Shown here piece after piece: positions 14,301 to 28,125 of a DNA stretch of 64,000 bases. Each line of letters opens with the position of its first letter. Position 1 is the stretch's first letter. Position numbers and translations under genes: made by a program. Under the pieces are notes generated by a model. The model saw only the letters and a list, made by a program, of their open reading frames with translations, was not told where the DNA came from and ran no database searches. Source of the DNA: Hippophae tibetana (lineage: Eukaryota; Streptophyta; Magnoliopsida; Rosales; Elaeagnaceae); the NCBI GenBank assembly GCA_037013495.1, contig JAZDXN010000030.1, forward strand, positions 1,178,001 through 1,242,000. The letters run 5' to 3'.

Positions 14301-17300
14301 TAGGTTAATATAACTGAAAATCATTTTTTTTTGCCAACTAATTCAGAGTAAAATAAATTGGTTTAATGTAATTTTCTCTACCAAATGACTTATTTTGTTT
14401 TGCAAAAATGAAAATATGTTAAAGTTATATAAAATAAATAAACTCACTTTTACTATTTTATAATAAATGTATTAAAAATGTTATAAATAAATAAATAATA
14501 CATAATATTTTTCTTTTATTTGAAATAAATCATATTAAATAAAATCACATATAAGTAGATACTATAAATATATATATTAGATTGAATGAAATCATTATTT
14601 ACCAATTAAAAAAAGCTATTAGTGGTTGAAATATCATACATTCCACATGTATCTTAAAAGTAGGAGAAATTGGAAAACCAAGATTAAGAGACAAGGGGAT
14701 TACCCTTTGAGGTGTCGATACCCTAGACATTATCGTGGAATATCCAACAAAATTATGCACGTAATTGTTAAACTTATACAAATAACAGTAGATTATAATT
14801 TATACATACGTAATTTTGGTATCATATTATGATCTAATAAATATTTTACATATTTTGTTAATATTTCTTTGAAGTCTTACTTTTATAATTAGGAATATGT
14901 CTAACAATTCTACAAACATAAATACGGATTGCCAAAATTCATAAATTATCTCGATACAGAAATTCCTTATTTGCATGCGAACATTCAAACAATAAATTTG
15001 TATTGTATATAAGATCTCCAAATATAACTATATTATCTTCTACAAGTTCAGTATGATGTGTTACCATTATTCTCCCTACAAACAGCTTCTATATATAGGT
15101 TAATATAACTGAAAATCATTTTTTTGCCAACTAATTTAGAGTAAAAAAAATTGGTTTAATGTAATTTTCTCTACCAAATGTCTTATTTTGTTTTGCAAAA
15201 ATTAAAATATGTTAAAGTTATATAAAATAAATAAACTCACTTTTACTATTTTATAATAAATGTGTTAAAAATGTTATAAATAAATAAATAATACATAAAG
15301 TGTTTCCTTTATGTGAAATAAATCATATTAAATAAAATCATATATAAATAGATACTATAAATATATATATTAGCTTGAATGAAATCATTATTTACCAATA
15401 AAAAAAACCTATTAGTCGTTGAAATATCATACATTCCACATGTATCTTAAAAGAAGGCGAAATTGGAAAACCAAGATTAAGAGACAAGAGGATTAGCCTT
15501 TGTGGTGTCGATACCCTAGACATGATCGTGCAATATCCAAAAAAATTATGCACGTAATTGTTAAAATTATACAAATAAGAGTAGATTATAATTTATACAT
15601 ACGTAATTTTGGTATCATATTATGAGCTAATAAATATTTTACATATTTTGTTAATATTTCTTTGAAGTCTTACTTTTATAATTAGGAATATGTCTAACAA
15701 TTCTACAAACATAAATACGGATTGCCAAAATTCATAAATTATCTCGATCCAAAAATTCCTCGTTTGCATGCAAACATTCAAACAATAAATTTGTATTCTA
15801 TATAAGATCTCCAAATATAAATATATTATCTTCTACAAGTTCAATATGATGTGTTACCATTATTCTCTCTAAAAATAGCTTCTATATATAGGTTAATATA
15901 ACTGAAAATCATTTTTTTGCCAACTAATTCAGAGTAAAATAAATTGGTTTAATGTAATTTTCTCTACCAAATGTCTTATTTTGTTTTACAAAAATTAGAA
16001 TATGTTAAAGTTATATAAAATAAATAAACTCACTTTTACTATTTTATAATAAATGTATTAAAAATGTTATAAATAAATAAATAATACATAAATTTTTTCC
16101 TTTATTTGAAATAAATCATATATAAGTAGATACTATAAATATATATATTAGATTGAATGAAATCATTATTTACCAATTAAAAAAAGCTATTAGTGGTTGA
16201 AATATCATACATTCCACATGTAACTTAAAAGTAGGAGAAATTGGAAAACCAAGATTAAGAGACAGGGGGATTACCCTTTGTGGTGTCAATACCCTAGACA
16301 TGATCGTGCCATTTCCAACAAAATTATGCACGTAATTGTTAAACTTATACAAATAACAGTAGATTATAATTTATACATACGTAATTTTGGTATCATATTA
16401 CGAGCTAATAAATATTTTACATATTTTGTTAATATTTCTTTGAAATCTTACTTTTATAATTAGGAATATGTCTAACAATTCTACAAACATAAATACGGAT
16501 TGCAAAAATTCATAAATTATCTTGATACAAAAATTCCACGTTTGCATGCAAACATTCAAACAATAAATTTGTATTGTATATAAGATCTCCAAATATAACT
16601 ATATTATCTTCGACAAGTTCAATATGAAGTGTTACCATTGTTCTCCCTTCAAACAGCTTCTATATATAGGTTAATATAACTGAAAATCATTTTTTTGCCA
16701 ACTAATTCAGAGTAAAATAAATTGGTTTAATGTAATTTTCTCTACCAAATGTCTTATTTTGTTTTGCAAAAATTAAAATATGTTAAAGTTATATAAAATA
16801 AATAAACTCACTTTTACTATTTTATAATAAATGTATTAAAAATGTTATAAATAAATAAATAATACATAAAGTGTTTCCTTTATGTGAAATAAATCATATT
16901 AAATAAAATAATATATAAGTAGATACTATAAATATATATATTAGATTGAATGAAATCATTATTTACCAATGAAAAAAAGCTATTAGTCGTTGAAATATCA
17001 TACATTCCACATGTATCTTAAAAGTAGGCGAAATTGGAAAACCAAGATTAAGAGACAGGGGGATTACCCTTTTTGGTGTCGATACCCTAGACATGATCGT
17101 GCAATATCCAACAAAATTATGCACGTAATTGTTAAACTTATACAAATAATAGTAGATTATAATTTATACATACGTAATTTTGGTATCATATTATGAGCTA
17201 ATAAGTATTTTACATATTTTGTTAATATTTCTTTGAAGTCTTACTTTTATAATTAGGAATATGGCTAACAATTCTACAAACATAAATACGGATTGCAAAA

Positions 17301-20300
17301 ATTTATAAATTATCTCGATACAAAAATTCCTCGTTTACATGCAAACATTCAAACAATAAATTTGTATTGTATATAAGATCTCCAAATATAACTATATTAT
17401 CTTCTACAAATTCAATATGAAGTATTACCATTATTCTCCCTACAAACAGCTGCTATATATAGGTTAATATAACTTAAAATCATTTTTTTTTGCCAACTAA
17501 TTCAGAGTAAAATAAATTGGTTTAATGTAATTTTCTCTACCAAATGTCTTATTTTGTTTTGCAAAAATTAAAATATGTTAAAGTTATATAAAATAAATAA
17601 ACTCACTTTTACTATTTTATAATAAATGTATTAAATATGTTATAAATAAATAAATAATACATAAATTTTTTCCTTTATTTGAAATAAATCATATTAAATA
17701 AAATCATATATAAGTAGATACTATAAATATATATATTAGATTGAATGAAATGATTATTTACCAATTAAAAAAAAGCTATTAGTGATTGAAATATCATACA
17801 TTCCACATGTATCTTAAAAGGAGGAGAAATTGGAAAACCAAGATTAAGAGACATGGGGATTACCCTTTGTGGTGTCGATACCCTAGACATGATCGTGCAA
17901 TATCCAACAAAATTATGCACGTAATTGTTAAACTTATACAAATAAGAGTAGATTATAATTTATACATACGTAATTTTGGTATCATATTATGAGCTAATAA
18001 ATATTTTACATATTTTGTTAATATTTCTTTGAAGTCTTACTTTTATAATTAGGAATATGTCTAACAATTCTACAAACATAAATACGGATTGCCAAAATTC
18101 ATAAATTATCTAGATACAAAAATTCCTCGTTTGCATGCAAACATTCAAACAATAAATTTGTATTGTATATAAGATCTCCAAATATAACTATATTATCTTC
18201 TACAAGTTCAATATGAAGTGTTACCATTATTCTCCCTACAAACAGCTTCTATATATAGGTTAATATAACTGAAAATCATTTTTTTTTGCCAACTAATTCA
18301 GAGTAAAATAAATTGGTTTAATGTAATTTTCTCTACCAAATGACTTATTTTGTTTTGCAAAAATGAAAATATGTTAAAGTTATATAAAATAAATAAACTC
18401 ACTTTTACTATTTTATAATAAATGTATTAAAAATGTTATAAATAAATAAATAATACATAATATTTTTCTTTTATTTGAAATAAATCATATTAAATAAAAT
18501 CACATATAAGTAGATACTATAAATATATATATTAGATTGAATGAAATCATTATTTACCAATTAAAAAAAGCTATTAGTGGTTGAAATATCATACATTCCA
18601 CATGTATCTTAAAAGTAGGAGAAATTGGAAAACCAAGATTAAGAGACAAGGGGATTACCCTTTGAGGTGTCGATACCCTAGACATTATCGTGGAATATCC
18701 AACAAAATTATGCACGTAATTGTTAAACTTATACAAATAACAGTAGATTATAATTTATACATACGTAATTTTGGTATCATATTATGATCTAATAAATATT
18801 TTACATATTTTGTTAATATTTCTTTGAAGTCTTACTTTTATAATTAGGAATATGTCTAACAATTCTACAAACATAAATACGGATTGCCAAAATTCATAAA
18901 TTATCTCGATACAGAAATTCCTTATTTGCATGCGAACATTCAAACAATAAATTTGTATTGTATATAAGATCTCCAAATATAACTATATTATCTTCTACAA
19001 GTTCAGTATGATGTGTTACCATTATTCTCCCTACAAACAGCTTCTATATATAGGTTAATATAACTGAAAATCATTTTTTTGCCAACTAATTTAGAGTAAA
19101 AAAAATTGGTTTAATGTAATTTTCTCTACCAAATGTCTTATTTTGTTTTGCAAAAATTAAAATATGTTAAAGTTATATAAAATAAATAAACTCACTTTTA
19201 CTATTTTATAATAAATGTGTTAAAAATGTTATAAATAAATAAATAATACATAAAGTGTTTCCTTTATGTGAAATAAATCATATTAAATAAAATCATATAT
19301 AAATAGATACTATAAATATATATATTAGCTTGAATGAAATCATTATTTACCAATAAAAAAAACCTATTAGTCGTTGAAATATCATACATTCCACATGTAT
19401 CTTAAAAGAAGGCGAAATTGGAAAACCAAGATTAAGAGACAAGAGGATTAGCCTTTGTGGTGTCGATACCCTAGACATGATCGTGCAATATCCAAAAAAA
19501 TTATGCACGTAATTGTTAAAATTATACAAATAAGAGTAGATTATAATTTATACATACGTAATTTTGGTATCATATTATGAGCTAATAAATATTTTACATA
19601 TTTTGTTAATATTTCTTTGAAGTCTTACTTTTATAATTAGGAATATGTCTAACAATTCTACAAACATAAATACGGATTGCCAAAATTCATAAATTATCTC
19701 GATCCAAAAATTCCTCGTTTGCATGCAAACATTCAAACAATAAATTTGTATTCTATATAAGATCTCCAAATATAAATATATTATCTTCTACAAGTTCAAT
19801 ATGATGTGTTACCATTATTCTCTCTAAAAATAGCTTCTATATATAGGTTAATATAACTGAAAATCATTTTTTTGCCAACTAATTCAGAGTAAAATAAATT
19901 GGTTTAATGTAATTTTCTCTACAAAATGTCTTATTTTGTTTTACAAAAATTAGAATATGTTAAAGTTATATAAAATAAATAAACTCACTTTTACTATTTT
20001 ATAATAAATGTATTAAAAATGTTATAAATAAATAAATAATACATAAATTTTTTCCTTTATTTGAAATAAATCATATATAAGTAGATACTATAAATATATA
20101 TATTAGATTGAATGAAATCATTATTTACCAATTAAAAAAAGCTATTAGTGGTTGAAATATCATACATTCCACATGTAACTTAAAAGTAGGAGAAATTGGA
20201 AAACCAAGATTAAGAGACAGGGGGATTACCCTTTGTGGTGTCAATACCCTAGACATGATCGTGCCATTTCCAACAAAATTATGCACGTAATTGTTAAACT

Positions 20301-21531
20301 TATACAAATAACAGTAGATTATAATTTATACATACGTAATTTTGGTATCATATTACGAGCTAATAAATATTTTACATATTTTGTTAATATTTCTTTGAAA
20401 TCTTACTTTTATAATTAGGAATATGTCTAACAATTCTACAAACATAAATACGGATTGCAAAAATTCATAAATTATCTTGATACAAAAATTCCACGTTTGC
20501 ATGCAAACATTCAAACAATAAATTTGTATTGTATATAAGATCTCCAAATATAACTATATTATCTTCGACAAGTTCAATATGAAGTGTTACCATTGTTCTC
20601 CCTTCAAACAGCTTCTATATATAGGTTAATATAACTGAAAATCATTTTTTTGCCAACTAATTCAGAGTAAAATAAATTGGTTTAATGTAATTTTCTCTAC
20701 CAAATGTCTTATTTTGTTTTGCAAAAATTAAAATATGTTAAAGTTATATAAAATAAATAAACTCACTTTTACTATTTTATAATAAATGTATTAAAAATGT
20801 TATAAATAAATAAATAATACATAAAGTGTTTCCTTTATGTGAAATAAATCATATTAAATAAAATAATATATAAGTAGATACTATAAATATATATATTAGA
20901 TTGAATGAAATCATTATTTACCAATGAAAAAAAGCTATTAGTCGTTGAAATATCATACATTCCACATGTATCTTAAAAGTAGGCGAAATTGGAAAACCAA
21001 GATTAAGAGACAGGGGGATTACCCTTTTTGGTGTCGATACCCTAGACATGATCGTGCAATATCCAACAAAATTATGCACGTAATTGTTAAACTTATACAA
21101 ATAATAGTAGATTATAATTTATACATACGTAATTTTGGTATCATATTATGAGCTAATAAGTATTTTACATATTTTGTTAATATTTCTTTGAAGTCTTACT
21201 TTTATAATTAGGAATATGGCTAACAATTCTACAAACATAAATACGGATTGCAAAAATTTATAAATTATCTCGATACAAAAATTCCTCGTTTACATGCAAA
21301 CATTCAAACAATAAATTTGTATTGTATATAAGATCTCCAAATATAACTATATTATCTTCTACAAATTCAATATGAAGTATTACCATTATTCTCCCTACAA
21401 ATAGCTGCTATATATAGGTTAATATAACTTAAAATCATTTTTTTTTGCCAACTAATTCAGAGTAAAATAAATTGGTTTAATGTAATTTTCTCTACCAAAT
21501 GTCTTATTTTGTTTTGCAAAAATTAAAATAT
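13622..21531 (+). repeat. Tandem higher-order duplication, 3955-bp unit (5 monomers), two copies
   Basis: Copy 1 spans about 13622-17576 and copy 2 about 17577-21531. Position-by-position reading at offset 3955 shows near identity, including private variants such as AAAAGGAGGAG (13861 and 17816), GGAATATGGCTAAC (17258 and 21213), CCAATGAAAAAAAGC (16967 and 20922) and ACAAATTCAATATGAAGTATT (17405 and 21360). I saw only a few differences, such as ACCAAATG versus ACAAAATG near 15966 and 19921, and AACAGCTGC versus AATAGCTGC near 17445 and 21400. This is a very recent unequal exchange or amplification. Ends are accurate to tens of bases. Confidence 0.92.
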
Positions 21532-24500
21532 GTTAAAGTTATATAAAATAAATAAACTCACTTTTACTATTTTATAATAAACGTATAAAAAATGTATAAA
21601 TAAATAAATAATACATAAAAATTTTCCTTTATTTGAAATAAATCATATTAAATAAAATCACATATAAGTAGATACTATAAATATATATATTAGATTGAAT
21701 GAAATCATTATTTACCAATTAAAAAAAGCTATTATTGGTTGACATATCATACATTCCACATTTATCTTAAAAGTAGGAGAAATTGGAAAACCAAGATTAA
21801 GAGACAGGGGGATTACCCTTTGTGGTGTCGATACCCTAGACATGATCGTGCAATATCCAAAAAAATTATGCACGTAATTGTTAAAATTATACAAATAAGA
21901 GTAGATTATAATTTATACATACGTAATTTTGGTATCATATTATGAGCTAATAAATATTTTACAGATTTTGTTAATATTTCTTTGAAGTCTTACTTTTATA
22001 ATTAGGAATATGTCTTACAATTCTACAAACATAAATACGGATTGCCAAAATTCATAAATTATCATGATACAAAAATTCCACGTTTGCATGCAAACATTCA
22101 AACAATAAATTTGTATTGTATATAAGATCTCCAAATATAACTATATTATCTTCTACAAGTTCAATATGAAGTGTTACCATTATTCTCCCTACAAACAACT
22201 TCTATATATAGGTTAATATAACTGAAAATCATTTTTTTTGCCAACTAATTCAGAGTAAAATAAATTGGTTTAATGTAATTTTCTCTACCAAATGTCTTAT
22301 TTTGTTTTGCAAAAATTAAAATATGTTAAAGTTATATAAAATAAATAAACTCACTTTTACTATTTTATAATAAATGTATTAAAAATGTTATAAATAAATA
22401 AATAATACATAAAGTGTTTCCTTTATGTGAAATAAATCATATTAAATAAAAAAAATATATAAGTAGATACTATAAATATATATATTAGATTGAATGAAAT
22501 CATTATTTACCAATTAAAAAATGCTATTAGTCTTTGAAATATCATACATTCCACATGTATCTTAAAAGTAGGAGAAATTAGAAAACCAAGATTAAGAGAC
22601 AAGAGGATTACCTTTTGTGGTGTCGATACCCTAGACATGATCGTGTAATATCCAACAAAATTATGCACGTAATTGTTAAACTTATACAAATAAGAGTAGA
22701 TTATAATTTATACATACGTAATTTTGGTATCATATTATGAGCTAATAAATATTTTAAATATTTTGTTAATATTTCTTTGAAATCTTACTTTTATAATTAG
22801 GAATATGTCTAACAATTCTACAAACATAAATACGGATTGCAAAAATTCATAAATTATCTCGATACAAAAATTCCACGTTTGCATGCAAACATTCAAACAA
22901 TAAATTTGTATTGTATATAAGATCTCCAAATATAACTATATTATCTTCGACAAGTTCAATATGAAGTGTTACCATTGTTCTCCCTTCAAACAGCTTCTAT
23001 ATATAGGTTAATATAACTGAAAATCATTTTTTTTGCCAACTAATTCAGAGTAAAATAAATTGGTTTAATGTAATTTTCTCTACCAAATGTCTTATTTTGT
23101 TTTGCAAAAATTAAAATATGTTAAAGTTATATAAAATAAATAAACTCACTTTTACTATTTTATAATAAATGTATTAAAAATGTTATAAATAAATAAATAA
23201 TACATAAAGTGTTTCCTTTATGTGAAATAAATCATATTAAATAAAATAATATATAAGTAGATACTATAAATATATATATTAGATTGAATGAAATCATTAT
23301 GTACCAATTAAAAAAAGCTATTAGTCGTTGAAATATCATACATTCCACATGTCTCTTAAAAGTAGGAGAAATTGGAAAACCAAGATTAAGAGACAAGGGG
23401 ATTACCCTTTGTGGTGTCAATACCCTAGACATGATCGTGCCATTTCCAACAAAATTATGCACGTAATTGTTAAACTTATACAAATAACAGTAGATTATAA
23501 TTTATACATACGTAATTTTGGTATCATATTACGAGCTAATAAATATTTTACATATTTTGTTAATATTTCTTTGAAATCTTACTTTTATAATTAGGAATAT
23601 GTCTAACAATTCTACAAACATAAATACGGATTGCAAAAATTCATAAATTATCTTGATACAAAAATTCCACGTTTGCATGCAAACATTCAAACAATAAATT
23701 TGTATTGTATATAAGATCTCCAAATATAACTATATTATCTTCGACAAGTTCAATATGAAGTGTTACCATTGTTCTCCCTTCAAACAGCTTCTATATATAG
23801 GTTAATATAACTGAAAATCATTTTTTTTGCCAACTAATTCAGAGTAAAATAAATTGGTTTAATGTAATTTTCTCTACCAAATGTCTTATTTTGTTTTGCA
23901 AAAATTAAAATATGTTAAAGTTATATAAAATAAATAAACTCACTTTTACTATTTTATAATAAATGTATTAAAAATGTTATAAATAAATAAATAATACATA
24001 AAGTGTTTCCTTTATGTGAAATAAATCATATTAAATAAAATAATATATAAGTAGATACTATAAATATATATATTAGATTGAGTGAAATCATTATTTACCA
24101 ATGAAAAAAAGCTATTAGTCGTTGAAATATCATACATTCCACATGTATCTTAAAAGTAGGCGAAATTGGAAAACCAAGATTAAGAGACAAGAGGATTACC
24201 CTTTGTGGTGTCGATACCCAAGACATGATCGTGCAATATCCAACAAAATTATGCACGTAATTGTTAAAATTATACAAATAAGAGTAGATTATAATTTATA
24301 CATACGTAATTTTGGTATCATATTATGAGCTAATAAATATTTTACAGATTTTGTTAATATTTCTTTGAAGTCTTACTTTTATAATTAGGAATATGTCTAA
24401 CAATTCTACAAACATAAATACGGATTGCCAAAATTCATAAATTATCATGATACAAAAATTCCACGTTTGCATGCAAACATTCAAACAATAAATTTGTATT

Positions 24501-26058
24501 GTATATAAGATCTCCAAATATAACTATATTATCTTCTACAAGTTCAATATGAAGTGTTACCATTATTCTCCCTACAAACAACTTCTATATATAGGTTAAT
24601 ATAACTGAAAATCATTTTTTTTGCCAACTAATTCAGAGTAAAATAAATTGGTTTAATGTAATTTTCTCTACCAAATGTCTTATTTTGTTTTGCAAAAATT
24701 AAAATATGTTAAAGTTATATAAAATAAATAAACTCACTTTTACTATTTTATAATAAATGTATTAAAAATGTTATAAATAAATAAATAATACATAAAGTGT
24801 TTCCTTTATGTGAAATAAATCATATTAAATAAAAAAAATATATAAGTAGATACTATAAATATATATATTAGATTGAATGAAATCATTATGTACCAATTAA
24901 AAAAAGCTATTAGTCGTTGAAATATCATACATTCCACATGTATCTTAAAAGTAGGCGAAATTGGAAAACCAAGATTAAGAGACAAGAGGATTACCCTTTG
25001 TGGTGTCGATACCCTAGACATGATCGTGCAATATCCAACAAAATTATGCACGTAATTGTTAAAATTATACAAATAAGAGTAGATTATAATTTATACATAC
25101 GTAATTTTGGTATCATATTATGAGCTAATAAATATTTTACAGATTTTGTTAATATTTCTTTGAAGTCTTACTTTTATAATTAGGAATATGTCTAACAATT
25201 CTACAAACATAAATACGGATTGCCAAAATTCATAAATTATCATGATACAAAAATTCCACGTTTGCATGCAAACATTCAAACAATAAATTTGTATTGTATA
25301 TAAGATCTCCAAATATAACTATATTATCTTCTACAAGTTCAATATGAAGTTTTACCATTATTCTCCCTACAAACAACTTCTATATATAGGTTAATATAAC
25401 TGAAAATCATTTTTTTTGCCAACTAATTCAGAGTAAAATAAATTGGTTTAATGTAATTTTCTCTACCAAATGTCTTATTTTGTTTTGCAAAAATTAAAAT
25501 ATGTTAAAGTTATATAAAATAAATAAACTCACTTTTACTATTTTATAATAAATGTATTAAAAATGTTATAAATAAATAAATAATACATAAAGTGTTTCCT
25601 TTATTTGAAATAAATCATATTAAATAAAAAAATATATAAGTAGATACTATAAATATATATATTAGATTGAATGAAATCATTATTTACCAATTAAAAAATG
25701 CTATTAGTCGTTGAAATATCATACATTCCACATGTATCTTAAAAGTAGGAGAAATTAGAAAACTAAGATTAAGAGACAAGGGGATTACCTTTTGTGGTGT
25801 CGATACCCTAGACATGATCGTGCAATATCCAACAAAATTATGCACGTAATTGTTAAACTTATACAAATAAGAGTAGATTATAATTTATACATACGTAATT
25901 TTGGTATCATATTATGAGCTAATAAATATTTTACAGATTTTGTTAATATTTCTTTGAAGTCTTACTTTTATAATTAGGAATATGTCTAACAATTCTACAA
26001 ACATAAATACGGATTGCCAAAATTCATAAATTATCTCGATACAAAAATTCCTCGTTTG

Positions 26059-26063
26059 CATGC
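26059..26063. repeat. Target-site duplication, left copy (CATGC)
   Basis: The five bases directly before the left LTR match the five directly after the right LTR. They come from the centre of the satellite palindrome GTTTGCATGCAAAC. Confidence 0.95.
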
Positions 26064-26551
26064 TGATGAACGAAAACCGGCATCGCCGATTCCCGCAAAT
26101 ACTTTGGTTTTAACATTTATAAAACTCTCGCAAGTGCACGAATCATTTCGAAGAAAATGATAAGTATACTCCCAAGGTCGATCTAAGGAAGGAATGTATG
26201 TGGTTTTTAATTTATTATTCAAACTTTTAAAAACGAAATTAAATCCTAAACATCCTGTCACGATAGTTTGGTTTTTGTGTTTCTAATCTAATAACATAAA
26301 ATAAACATATATACAGATTAATTAAATATAGTCTAATAACATAAAAATAAACATAGATACAAATTCAATAAATAATTATCTAAAAATAAACATATATACG
26401 GATTCAATAAATATTCATGCAAATTTTTATCATTTATATTAGCGGAGTATTTATGGATATAATAACTAAATTAATTATGCTTGCTCATATTAACTAGGTT
26501 ATTAAAGATATAAATTGATATTTTATTGATTCTCTCTTTTTTATATAAATA

Positions 26552-26697
26552 CCACCTTTGGTGGGGTTAGATATTCTTTGTTAACTAAACAAATCAATTA
26601 ACACCTATGGGTGGGGTTGATAACTAATATGCTTAATTAAATTAATTCCTTTTTCTAAGAGATTGAAAATGAACCATTTAAATGCCACCTTTGGTGG
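26552..26697 (-). other. Three repeated small hairpins, 3' LTR copy
   Basis: Stems at 26552-26564, 26602-26613 and 26685-26697, identical to the 5' LTR set. Confidence 0.7.
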
Positions 26698-27470
26698 GGT
26701 TAGACAATTTAAACATTATTCAAGGTGTCCAAATTAAACTTAAGAATTTAATTATCCGAGTACTAACTTTCAAGTTTTAAAACCACTATTGAAAACATGT
26801 TGTCAATACATTTTCACATAATAATTCTTATAAAAACTTTTGAAATAGAGTTTCACTCTAACTACCGGGCGATTGTACCAACAAATAAAAGAGCACTACT
26901 CTAAATTAGACCGGATAACTAAACCTTAAAATCTAATTTTCGGGTTTAAGTTTGTAATGAAAAATAATATATTTCTCTCTAACATTCTTAATATAAAATC
27001 TTGAATAAAAACAAAATCAATTCATTTTAAAGATTTTTACCTATTTAATATTTCGCAAGCATAACAACGTCGTTATAACATCATTTTTACTAAACAGCTA
27101 GCATAGTTAAATTTAACCACAGACAAGTTGAATATAACATGTAAGAATAAAGCGTAAAAATAACTGTAAAGAAAATAAAATCCTTACAGAACTTCGACGC
27201 TATTCCCGTTGCTAGAAAACCTCCGAGCGGAATTTGCACTTCCATATATTGAATCAAAAATCTAAATTATTACAAAAACATTACAAGTTCCTCTCAAAAA
27301 GAGAAGAACACTAAACCTAAGAGAATTGAACTAAAAACTAAGAGAAAAAAAACTAAGAAAAGCTTAGAAACTTAGAAAGAAACTAAGAGAAACTAAAAAC
27401 TAAGAAATGAGAGAAAGAAAGAAGAGAGAAGTGAGTTTTGAAGGTGTGATTTGAAGTGAATGGAAGGGGG

Positions 27471-27480
27471 GTATTTATAG
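27471..27480 (-). promoter_or_regulatory. TATA box of the 3' LTR
   Basis: Same CTATAAATAC motif as in the 5' LTR. If active it would send minus-strand transcripts out into the left satellite array. Confidence 0.65.
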
Positions 27481-27557
27481 GTGAGGATGGAGACAAAAAA
27501 TGAGTAAAAAAATGTTAAAAAAATATTAAAAAATGTAAAAACGCGTATTGGAATTGC

Positions 27558-27606
27558 TGATGTCATCAATGACGTCAGCATGACGTCACAGGGGCGGCTG
27601 CACGTG
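27558..27606 (-). promoter_or_regulatory. bZIP/as-1-like cluster plus G-box, 3' LTR copy
   Basis: TGATGTCA (27558-27565), TGACGTCA (27570-27577), TGACGTCA (27581-27588) and CACGTG (27601-27606) are unchanged from the 5' LTR. Confidence 0.7.
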
Positions 27607-27790
27607 AAAAATGGGGCGAAAACGCGTTGGGCGCGCGGAGGGGGGCTACTGGGGCGCTGCGCGCGCGCGCTGGGGCTGTCGCTGCGCGCAGCTCGGCGCG
27701 CGTGAACAGTGCCAGCGCGCGCGGAGTGGGGCGCTGGGGCGCGCTGGGGCGCGCGCGGCTGGGCGCTGGGGCGCTGGGCTGCGGCGCGCG
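27590..27790. repeat. GC-rich minisatellite-like tract in the 3' LTR U3
   Basis: The shorter counterpart (about 201 bp) of the 5' LTR tract. Its many GGGG runs separated by CGCT or CGCGCT make it prone to G-quadruplex folding on the plus strand. Confidence 0.9.
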
Positions 27791-28088
27791 ATTTCCGTCT
27801 TTTTGACATTTTTGACCTTTTCGACCCATTTCGTCCGATTTTTCCATGTTTGTTGACCTTTTCTCACTTATTTATTGATATATTTGTGATGTATTGCTTC
27901 AAATATTCCTCTTTGAGTCTTTACATTGCGTTTTTAAGCCAAAATACCTGAAAAACAATAAAAATACCCGTGATTCCGAAAAAGACAAATTTATATAAAT
28001 ATATGATAAAACATATAAATATATGTATTTTTAATCAATTAAGGTACATAAAATCATGGTTATTTTAGTGCTTTTTGAGCACTCATCA

Positions 28089-28100
28089 CAACCCCCAACC
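28089..28100 (-). other. Polypurine tract next to the 3' LTR
   Basis: The minus strand reads GGTTGGGGGTTG directly before the LTR start TGATGA. This is the expected place for the plus-strand DNA primer. A 7-bp hairpin (CTTGCTA/TAGCAAG, 28106-28125) sits just upstream in the RNA sense. Confidence 0.85.
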
Positions 28101-28105
28101 AGCTT

Positions 28106-28125
28106 CTTGCTAGTCTCTTAGCAAG
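28106..28125 (-). other. Hairpin upstream of the polypurine tract
   Basis: CTTGCTA, a 6-nt loop and TAGCAAG form a perfect 7-bp stem. The flanks CTTC and GAAG can extend it past a 2-base bulge. Its place beside the purine tract mirrors the hairpin at 29634-29653. Confidence 0.7.

Larger units (their letters stand above)
1..26063 (+). repeat. Left satellite array, ~795-bp monomer, about 33 copies
   Basis: Head-to-tail AT-rich tandem repeat with no coding gene. A fixed landmark (last base of CAA in TTATACAAAT) falls at 539, 1334, 2128, 2922, 3717, 4512, 5306, 6104, 6894, 7673, 8468, 9261, 10043, 10838, 11616, 12409, 13191, 13986, 14781, 15574, 16352, 17145, 17941, 18736, 19529, 20307, 21100, 21894, 22689, 23483, 24277, 25072 and 25866. 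Spacing is mostly 793-796 bp. Six monomers are 778-782 bp long, through loss of a short AT segment before the ATATAAGTAG motif. Each unit has a GTTTGCATGCAAAC palindrome or a close variant, a variable T-run before GCCAACTAATT, a very AT-rich part with TAAATAAATAAATAATAC, and a less AT-rich stretch of about 220 bp. The window starts inside a monomer. The family is not one I recognise. Confidence 0.97.
26064..28088 (-). repeat. 3' LTR of the retrotransposon (2025 bp)
   Basis: This is the downstream LTR, next to the polypurine tract at 28089. It aligns along its full length with 37712-39787 at offset 11648 until the GC-rich tract (27590-27790), which is 51 bp shorter. It should supply the 3' end formation signals for the element RNA. 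Its own TATA box (27471-27480) could drive minus-strand transcription out into the left satellite array. Confidence 0.96.

Noticed and set aside
26031..26261. 76-codon minus-strand frame crossing the LTR/satellite junction, and its 93-codon relative at 37628-37909
   Set aside because: The first starts at GTG and runs through the junction into satellite. The second reads through the primer-binding site. They are not conserved as a unit.
27393..27856. Ala/Arg/Pro-rich frames of 73-138 codons across the GC-rich LTR tract
   Set aside because: They occur on both strands and in several frames of a low-complexity GC repeat, straddle the promoter, and change with the repeat length. These are compositional artefacts.
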